Translations under genes and position numbers: made by a program
Notes under the pieces: model-generated
The model's input: only the letters and a program-made list of their open reading frames with translations
The model's database searches: none
Told to the model about the DNA's origin: nothing
Part shown: piece by piece, positions 57,746-64,000 of the stretch
How the letters are laid out: each line of letters begins with the position of its first letter
Position numbering within the stretch: the stretch's first letter is position 1
Assembly (NCBI GenBank): GCA_016936975.1
Contig: JAFGWU010000095.1
Span: 1 to 64,000, forward strand
Source of the DNA: Bacteroidales bacterium
GTDB lineage: Bacteria; Bacteroidota; Bacteroidia; Bacteroidales; GCA-2748055
Length of the DNA stretch: 64,000 nucleotides
Reading direction: 5' to 3'

Positions 57746-59209
57746 TCATTCGGTGTACAAAGCAATCACATTTGCTATGGCCTCCTGGCATACCGGGCAG
57801 AAATAGCCGGCCCGGGTGAACATGATGCAGTTGATGGAGGGCCTGTACATGCCGGTTGACATATATCCGGCACCCTCGAAGGCCCCGACCTCCCCTGCAT
57901 ACGCACTGTTCTCAAGAAACGCCTGCATCTCTTTATCTCTTCTTGAGCTTTCCGAATTGTATTGTTCCACGGCTGCTTCAATCTCTTCCTCGGGGGCCCC
58001 GTTTTTTTTGAGCGATGCAATGTGATCATTCAATCCGGCCCTTTTTGACTGCCATTCCAGGTCGAGACTGTCATACTCTGACTTGTTCCATGGTGTGGGA
58101 ATGGGGATCCCGGGCGTGAGCAGATGCTTCCATTTCAGGTTCTCCGGATCCGGTAAAGCGGTGATATTGGGTTCCGCCGGTTCGTAGCCTGCCGGGTAAA
58201 AATCGTTGTAGGCGGTTGAGGAGGTGTAATATTCATCGGCAAGACCGGCGAAGGAGTGTCCGAATTCATGTAGAAAAAGATAGCTGCTGTTTAAATTATC
58301 CGAGGTGAAAACTGCATAGAAATTATAGATGCCCCCGCCGCCGTACCGGCTGTGATTGACCATGATCACCAGCGCATCATAGGGAACATGTCCCGCGATA
58401 TCCCTCAGCGACTTATTATCTTCAGTTAAAACATAACGTTCGGAACCCATGGTGTTGAAAGTGGCGGAAATCGCCGTCTGTTTATCAATGCCCGCCCTCG
58501 GTTCATCGATACCGCTGTCGGACGAAGGTTTGAGCACCCCGCGGAAATTGAATTGATTCCTGTGTGTTGTATAAGGCTCGGTCTGAAAAAAGAGATCAGT
58601 AAACCGTTCCAGGTCATCCCTGAATTTTTGTTCCTCCTCTGCCGTGTAGCCTTCCCCGATGATGGCAATGTCCATCTTCACATCCGGATCGCCATTGTCG
58701 AGACTGGTATAGATCCGCACATCCGGATCTTTTGGACCCTCCGGTATCAGCTCCGGTTCGATTTCCGTTCGGAATATTTCATGAAGCTGTCCTGTTTTAT
58801 CCCGTTTATCCAGTGCGAAAATGATGACTGATTCCGGAAAAGGAATGATTGCGGACTCATGAAACTGTTTGACGGTTCCTTCAATGGCAGGGGTGGTCAG
58901 CTGGTATTCCTTGAAATAGCTGTCGAATCCCCGGGAGTAAATCAGTTTTCCGGATGATTTATCATAAATCTTATAACAATAGGTCCCGTAATTAAGCGGG
59001 TCCTCCAGGTGTATCCTGCTGCCGGCCCAATCTTCATACTGAAAGACGGCATCAATCTCTAAGGTTTCCGAAACTGCGTCACCGGTATGAAAATAATCGA
59101 TACGCAGGGTGCCATCGGTAAAATACCGGTCAAAGGAGGTGCTGTCCTGCTGGTTACAGGATATGAAGAGTGACAGGCAGGCGATCAGGATGATCAGTAT
59201 CTTTTTCAT
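57746..59209 (-). CDS. M64-family (IgA peptidase M64) metallopeptidase, lipoprotein
   Basis: Lipobox LSLFISCNQQD; DIAIIGEGYTAEEEQKFRDDLERF; YLFLHEFGHSFAGLADEYYTS (HExxH-type zinc site). Confidence 0.92.
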   Translation of the reverse strand: MKKILIILIACLSLFISCNQQDSTSFDRYFTDGTLRIDYFHTGDAVSETLEIDAVFQYEDWAGSRIHLEDPLNYGTYCYKIYDKSSGKLIYSRGFDSYFKEYQLTTPAIEGTVKQFHESAIIPFPESVIIFALDKRDKTGQLHEIFRTEIEPELIPEGPKDPDVRIYTSLDNGDPDVKMDIAIIGEGYTAEEEQKFRDDLERFTDLFFQTEPYTTHRNQFNFRGVLKPSSDSGIDEPRAGIDKQTAISATFNTMGSERYVLTEDNKSLRDIAGHVPYDALVIMVNHSRYGGGGIYNFYAVFTSDNLNSSYLFLHEFGHSFAGLADEYYTSSTAYNDFYPAGYEPAEPNITALPDPENLKWKHLLTPGIPIPTPWNKSEYDSLDLEWQSKRAGLNDHIASLKKNGAPEEEIEAAVEQYNSESSRRDKEMQAFLENSAYAGEVGAFEGAGYMSTGMYRPSINCIMFTRAGYFCPVCQEAIANVIALYTE

Positions 59210-59311
59210 CTATAAGTCATTTAAGAAATTTATAGAACAGCCGCTGGATAATCAGTCCGCAGTATCAGTATACTTTTTGCCGAGCCCCTTTCAGCTTTGC
59301 TGTAAGATGGT

Positions 59312-60958
59312 TCATTCCAGGGGCAGGAACCAATTGTTCCGGTCCATCAGTTTACTGCGTAGTGCTTCCTGCATTCCAGGATCATATTTTGCCGATACCC
59401 GGTCGGCCAGACAGGCCGGGTCGCTTCTCCGGTCGGCGATCCGCATCAGGTCCTGAAAGCGGTTGCCCTCGAAGGCCGTCTCCAGGGCCAGCTCCTCAAG
59501 AATCTTCGTTTCCACATATTCAATAGAGTCTTCCAAAGTCGGCAGGTTGGGGATTTTGAAGTCGGGGGAAAAATAGATCAACCCGCAGCCACGCGAATGC
59601 ACACCGATGTTCCGGTCGAACAGCGGATCGCTGAAGTCCAGGTAATCAATCAGTGTGGAATCAGTCAGGCTGACAAACTTTTCGCGGGCCGGCGTGATGG
59701 AATCAATCAGAAAGGTGCGTTCGTTCATCCCGTTTTTCAGCACGGCAAATGCCGTATTCGGCTTTCCTGCACGGTTGATCGCTTCGGCGAACCGGAGATA
59801 AAGCAGGCCAGACCTGTAGATATGAATCGCTTTTGAGGTAGGAGTCGACATGTTCAGGTACTTGCCGATCATCCCCTCCTGCAACGCCTCATCCGGTTCC
59901 GCAAACGGATTGTAGCCCTCAACCAACCCCTGGTACACGGAACTCATTTTACGGAGATCCCCCGGGTTGACCGTTGAGGAACTGTGATAATAGAGCTGAT
60001 TATCCCAGTGATCCAGGGCAATAATGGAGGGGGCTATTTCAAAAGCATACACCAGGGAATCCAGTCCGGATCCCTGTCCGTACTCGGTTGAACCGGCAAT
60101 CATAGTAATCTTTTCCTCATCACCGCTGTTCAGGTCGAATATGTCGGACCAGAGTGGCCGATAGTCCGTAAAAACACCGTTGATGACATTCCAGACCGAC
60201 CGGTAACTGTCGGTAACCAGGTGGCCGCCGAGCAGCATGAGATCGTGGTATTCCCGTGCAGCTTTCTCATACGATCCCATCCACAGATAAAGTTCACCGA
60301 GCAGAAGCCTGACAGGGAAGAAGAGGTTTTCGGAGGTGAGGTCCTGACCCAGGGAGATGGGTTCCACGGGAGGAATAATTTTCAGGGGTTCAAGCTCCTG
60401 GATTAAAACGGGGGCCAGTTCGTAAATGGAGTATTCCGGGAAGCTGTTATCGCTGTCCTCAATATAGAGGAGGGGTTCTTCAAAATAAATGACTTTCCCG
60501 TAATTAAGGGCAACCTGCATGCAGGTCCAGGCCCGGAAAGCCTTTGCAGCAGCATACTCCCTGTACATGATTTTTTCTGCATTCGATACGATGGAGGTAT
60601 CGATGTTCCGGATCACATAATTACAGTTATTAATGATCGTGTAGTAGTCTGAAGGCCGGTTGTAGGGATTGTCGGCTGAAATGGTGAAATTGGAGATCTC
60701 TCTCAGATCGGAACCGGCCACTTCCGTGACACGCATCAGGTCACCCCTCAGTTCCCCCAGCAGGACGTACCTTTCAGCAATCTTTTCCAACTGCGAGGTG
60801 ATTCCGATGATGGAGTATCCAATCTCATCGGGAGAGTCGAGCTTATGGTTTTCCGGGAGGACCAGCTGGTCGCTGTCCACCTCCAGTAGCTTCTCACAAC
60901 CGGTGCCCAGAATCGAGAGAATTAAAAATCCGGATAATATGCTTCTTACTTTAACCAT
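59312..60958 (-). CDS. RagB/SusD-family nutrient-binding lipoprotein
   Basis: LSILGTGCEKLLEVDSDQLVLPENHKLDSPDEIGYSIIGI; NPYNRPSDYYTIINNCNYVIRNIDTS; YREYAAAKAFRAWTCMQVALNYGKVIYF. Confidence 0.92.
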   Translation of the reverse strand: MVKVRSILSGFLILSILGTGCEKLLEVDSDQLVLPENHKLDSPDEIGYSIIGITSQLEKIAERYVLLGELRGDLMRVTEVAGSDLREISNFTISADNPYNRPSDYYTIINNCNYVIRNIDTSIVSNAEKIMYREYAAAKAFRAWTCMQVALNYGKVIYFEEPLLYIEDSDNSFPEYSIYELAPVLIQELEPLKIIPPVEPISLGQDLTSENLFFPVRLLLGELYLWMGSYEKAAREYHDLMLLGGHLVTDSYRSVWNVINGVFTDYRPLWSDIFDLNSGDEEKITMIAGSTEYGQGSGLDSLVYAFEIAPSIIALDHWDNQLYYHSSSTVNPGDLRKMSSVYQGLVEGYNPFAEPDEALQEGMIGKYLNMSTPTSKAIHIYRSGLLYLRFAEAINRAGKPNTAFAVLKNGMNERTFLIDSITPAREKFVSLTDSTLIDYLDFSDPLFDRNIGVHSRGCGLIYFSPDFKIPNLPTLEDSIEYVETKILEELALETAFEGNRFQDLMRIADRRSDPACLADRVSAKYDPGMQEALRSKLMDRNNWFLPLE

Positions 60959-61033
60959 TGTTTCAAATTATTATAATGACCTGAATTCATTTATAAAACT
61001 AAAGCTCTTTTAACGGTTCCTTAAAGAAGGCTT

Positions 61034-64000
61034 TTACAGGTTCATCCTGATACCAAAAAAATAACTTCTGCTGAGCGGTAGCAATCCCGCATCAATCCCC
61101 TGGTACAGGACCGAATTATTGATTGAGACCTCGGGATCGCGTCCAAGGTAGTTTGTCCATGTCCAGAGATTGTTTGCAGCAATCCAGATGGTGAGTCCTT
61201 CGATAATCTCCCCGGTATATGGGATGGTATAACTCAGCGAAAGCGATTTGAACCTCAGATAGGATCCGTCTTCGATCCACCGGTCGGAAAAGCGGGCGTT
61301 TCCCATGGGATCCCCATAAACCGCTTCAGGCTGATCGGTCAGCTGTCCCTCGGTCCTCCACCGCGACAGAACGGCAATGGTCTGGTTGGTAAAATCTTTA
61401 CCGCTCTCCAAAGTTCTTCGATGATAGTTATAAACGTCATTTCCGTAAGAGTAGGTAAAACGGGCCTCCAGTAAAAAGTTCCTGTACCGGGTCCGGCTCA
61501 TGAAAGAACCGTAAAGATCAGGATTGGGATCGCCGATGATCTGTTTATCCCGTTCGTCAATGATGCCGTCCTCCGTAAGATCATCAAAAAAGAGATCCCC
61601 GGGACCAAAGGAGAGGGGATTCCCTTCTGCATCGACCATGATGAGATCAGCCGCTTCCGCCTGGGCTTCATCGGCCAGGATCCCCCTGGTTTTAAAACCC
61701 CAGAATACACCGGCGGGATACCCCTCCGCGGTCAATATCTCCGCATCGTATATCTGTAGGATCCGATCGGTAGCCGGAGCGGTCAGTATCCTGTTTTTGT
61801 AATGCCCGGCAATTACGCCTACTTCCCATTGCAGATTGGAATAATTCACAATCTTTGCCGATGCGGACGCCTCAAAACCGGTGTTTGAAAGAGCACCCCC
61901 GTTTTTCCAGAAATAACCGCTCCCGGTCAGAACCGGCAGTTCTTCTAGGTACAGAAGATCGGTTGTCCGGTCGATGAAAAAATCGGCGCTCACCGAAAGG
62001 TAATCGTTCAGGAGGCTGGCATCCAGTCCCAGGTTGAACCTGGCGGTTTTTTCCCATTGAATCCCTGAATTCCCTATGTTCCCGAGGATTATCCCGTTGG
62101 CCCGGTCCATATACTGAATGGAGGTAAAATAGTAGGACCATGCATAGGGATCGATATCATCGTTGCCGGACAGACCAAAGCTGGTTCTCACTTTCAGGTG
62201 GTTGACAAAAGCGGCCGATTGAAAAAATTGTTCCGAGGATGCCAGCCAGCCCAGGCCAATTGAAGGAAAAATTCCCCAGCTTCGGTTGAAGAGCTGAATC
62301 CCGCCCTGAGTCTCCCGGCCGAAACGGGACGACCCGTCCATCGAAATGGTTGCAGTGGCAAAGTACCGGTTATTGAAGGCATAATCAATTTGTGCGTAAT
62401 TTGAGATGCTTTTCGTAGCGTTGTTGAATCCCTCCGTCTTCTTAAATTCCAGTTCGTTCAGGAGATTCCGCTTCTGGTCCGTCCCGGAATTATGGCCTTC
62501 AGCATAATCTCCCTCAGAGTAGCAGGATAAATACCGCCATCCCGCTATCACGTTGATCCGGTGAAAGCCGGTAAGATTTTTGGTATAATGCAGACGGGTA
62601 TCATCAAATATCGAAATGCTCCTCATCTGGAGGCTCCTGAAGACATTTTCCGATACTCCCAATCCCGGGAGGAAACGGTCCGCCACTCCAACCATGGGAT
62701 TGAAATAGGTCTCCTTCATCTTGTCAAGACTGTAATCGAATTGTGAACTGACAGAGAGGGAGGGTGTGATGACAAAAACCGGTTTGGCTCCGAGGTTAAG
62801 ACGGTAATGCTTATTGGTGTTCAGAGAGTTCTCAATGATGGCTGTGGGATTGCCCACCCCGAATATATCGCTGTCCTCAAAATCGGTGGTCAGTGTTCCT
62901 GAGGGCGTATAGGAGTATGGAGAAAGGAATGGGGCCTTTATGGCTGCCAGGTAAGTAGGAGAGGTGTAAAAATTGGCACCGTCGTCAAGCAGAACCCTGT
63001 CGATATTTGCAAATCCGAGATTGATCCCCATCAGCAAAAAATCGGCCATCCTGAAATCTCCGTTAAAACGCATGTTGAGGCGCTGGAGATCAGTATTTTT
63101 TACCACTCCCTTGTTCCCGAAATATCCCAGTGAGAAAGAGTAGAGTGCCTTATCATCTCCCCCGGTTACCCCGATGTTATAGCTTTGGGAGTAGCCCGTT
63201 CTGTATACTTCATTATCCCAGTCGGTCGCATTGTGATAGCTTTCATAACCTGTTAATGCCGGGTTATCCTGAAGGAAGGGAAGTGCGTTGATTTGCTGTG
63301 TGGTATAATCGGAGGAACCGAGAAGTTCGGTGGTATAGATGCGGAATTGATCCCCGTCCATCATGGGAAGTGAGGCGGGCCTTTCAGTAACACCGCCCAG
63401 GGCGTTGACCACGATACGGGTTGCGAAATCACTGGCCCTTCTGGTGTTGATCACAATTATTCCGTTACTGCCCTTGCTTCCATAAAGTGAGGTGGCATCT
63501 TTCAGGATGGTGACGTTCTCTATATCATTCAGGTCAATATCAGCCAGGGCGTTCGGGAAATATCCGTCGTGGGTGGTATACCGGTCGTAGTTGCTGTCCC
63601 AGATGACGCCATCGACCACGAAAAGGGGCTGGGCATTCCGGTAGATTGAGTGATAGCCCCTGATAAAAAGGGATGAACCGACCCCGTTCAGGGCAGAGTG
63701 GGAAATGGCCCGTACCGCTCCTCCCAGCCCGGATTGAATATCTGCATCAACCGTGGTGTTCAGGGGCCTTTCGATACGACTCAGAACACTTGCAGAACCC
63801 GTATGGAAGGAAGATCTGACCGGACCGGTGGGGACACTGATTTCGTCATACCGGCCGGTAAAAAAATCGGGATACAGTTCAACGACCAGGGAATCACGTC
63901 GTCCTCTTACCGGTATTTCCCTCCGGTTGTAATCAAAAGCAGAAACCAGCAGTAAATCACTGGTGGAGGATATCCTGATCCGGAATGAACCCTTTTCATC
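61034..64000 (-). CDS. SusC/RagA-family TonB-linked outer membrane protein (5' end outside window)
   Basis: Open beyond the listed GTG at 63619 to 64000 (plug ...SSLFIRGYHSIYRNAQPLFVVDGVIWD); NDIENVTILKDATSLYGSKGSNGIIVINTRR; C-terminal SRSYFFGIRMNL. Confidence 0.93.
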   Translation of the reverse strand, partial: DEKGSFRIRISSTSDLLLVSAFDYNRREIPVRGRRDSLVVELYPDFFTGRYDEISVPTGPVRSSFHTGSASVLSRIERPLNTTVDADIQSGLGGAVRAISHSALNGVGSSLFIRGYHSIYRNAQPLFVVDGVIWDSNYDRYTTHDGYFPNALADIDLNDIENVTILKDATSLYGSKGSNGIIVINTRRASDFATRIVVNALGGVTERPASLPMMDGDQFRIYTTELLGSSDYTTQQINALPFLQDNPALTGYESYHNATDWDNEVYRTGYSQSYNIGVTGGDDKALYSFSLGYFGNKGVVKNTDLQRLNMRFNGDFRMADFLLMGINLGFANIDRVLLDDGANFYTSPTYLAAIKAPFLSPYSYTPSGTLTTDFEDSDIFGVGNPTAIIENSLNTNKHYRLNLGAKPVFVITPSLSVSSQFDYSLDKMKETYFNPMVGVADRFLPGLGVSENVFRSLQMRSISIFDDTRLHYTKNLTGFHRINVIAGWRYLSCYSEGDYAEGHNSGTDQKRNLLNELEFKKTEGFNNATKSISNYAQIDYAFNNRYFATATISMDGSSRFGRETQGGIQLFNRSWGIFPSIGLGWLASSEQFFQSAAFVNHLKVRTSFGLSGNDDIDPYAWSYYFTSIQYMDRANGIILGNIGNSGIQWEKTARFNLGLDASLLNDYLSVSADFFIDRTTDLLYLEELPVLTGSGYFWKNGGALSNTGFEASASAKIVNYSNLQWEVGVIAGHYKNRILTAPATDRILQIYDAEILTAEGYPAGVFWGFKTRGILADEAQAEAADLIMVDAEGNPLSFGPGDLFFDDLTEDGIIDERDKQIIGDPNPDLYGSFMSRTRYRNFLLEARFTYSYGNDVYNYHRRTLESGKDFTNQTIAVLSRWRTEGQLTDQPEAVYGDPMGNARFSDRWIEDGSYLRFKSLSLSYTIPYTGEIIEGLTIWIAANNLWTWTNYLGRDPEVSINNSVLYQGIDAGLLPLSRSYFFGIRMNL

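Noticed and set aside
63619-63619. GTG start for the SusC-like ORF
   Set aside because: It is the Val of the plug motif LFVVDGVIWD; the frame stays open with plug-domain sequence to base 64000.
1-64000. tRNA, rRNA, transposase, integrase or known anti-phage genes
   Set aside because: Looked for in intergenic gaps and ORFs by eye; none could be supported. A tRNAscan/Infernal run would be decisive.

Overview
The window is a Bacteroidota (Bacteroidales-like) chromosomal segment. Supporting signs are T9SS C-terminal sorting domains, SusC/SusD, PorP/SprF, Gld-type ABC genes, DUF5916 proteins and TAnnTTTG-type promoters. About 44 protein-coding genes are supported. I found no rRNA, tRNA, CRISPR array, transposase or phage genes. 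Main blocks: (i) 1-11.4 kb, a + strand run of two lamin-tail-domain (LTD) secreted proteins, a TonB-dependent receptor, a double-HKD phospholipase-D-type nuclease/phosphodiesterase, an endonuclease I and an orphan lipoprotein, read here as a candidate extracellular-DNA scavenging locus; (ii) 14.1-17.7 kb, a cyclic-2,3-DPG-synthetase-like GTPase, an ACP phosphodiesterase-like protein and a KamA-type radical SAM enzyme; (iii) 17.8-25 kb, the rod-shape operon mreBCD-mrdA-rodA after purH; (iv) 25-40 kb, mostly housekeeping genes (mgtE, rsmA, PatB-like aminotransferase, Hsp20, pgi, a 731-aa KamA-like protein, M28 peptidase, patatin, PPK2); (v) 41-43.5 kb, a PorP/SprF gene paired with a PD40-propeller/SPOR protein; (vi) 44.8-49 kb, a GldA/F/G-like ABC system with DUF4340; (vii) 49.3-64 kb, a CotH/LTD secreted protein, a GT39-like enzyme, a second DUF5916 protein, and a SusC-SusD-M64 peptidase locus. 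The best non-coding observations are a paired palindrome plus sigma54-like element upstream of hsp20, a 7-bp-phased repeat running into the 3' end of the DUF4340 gene, an hsp20 terminator hairpin lying inside the convergent EamA coding region, and a strong hairpin in the divergent pgi/kamA intergenic region. All family calls come from motif recognition by eye. No database search was run.
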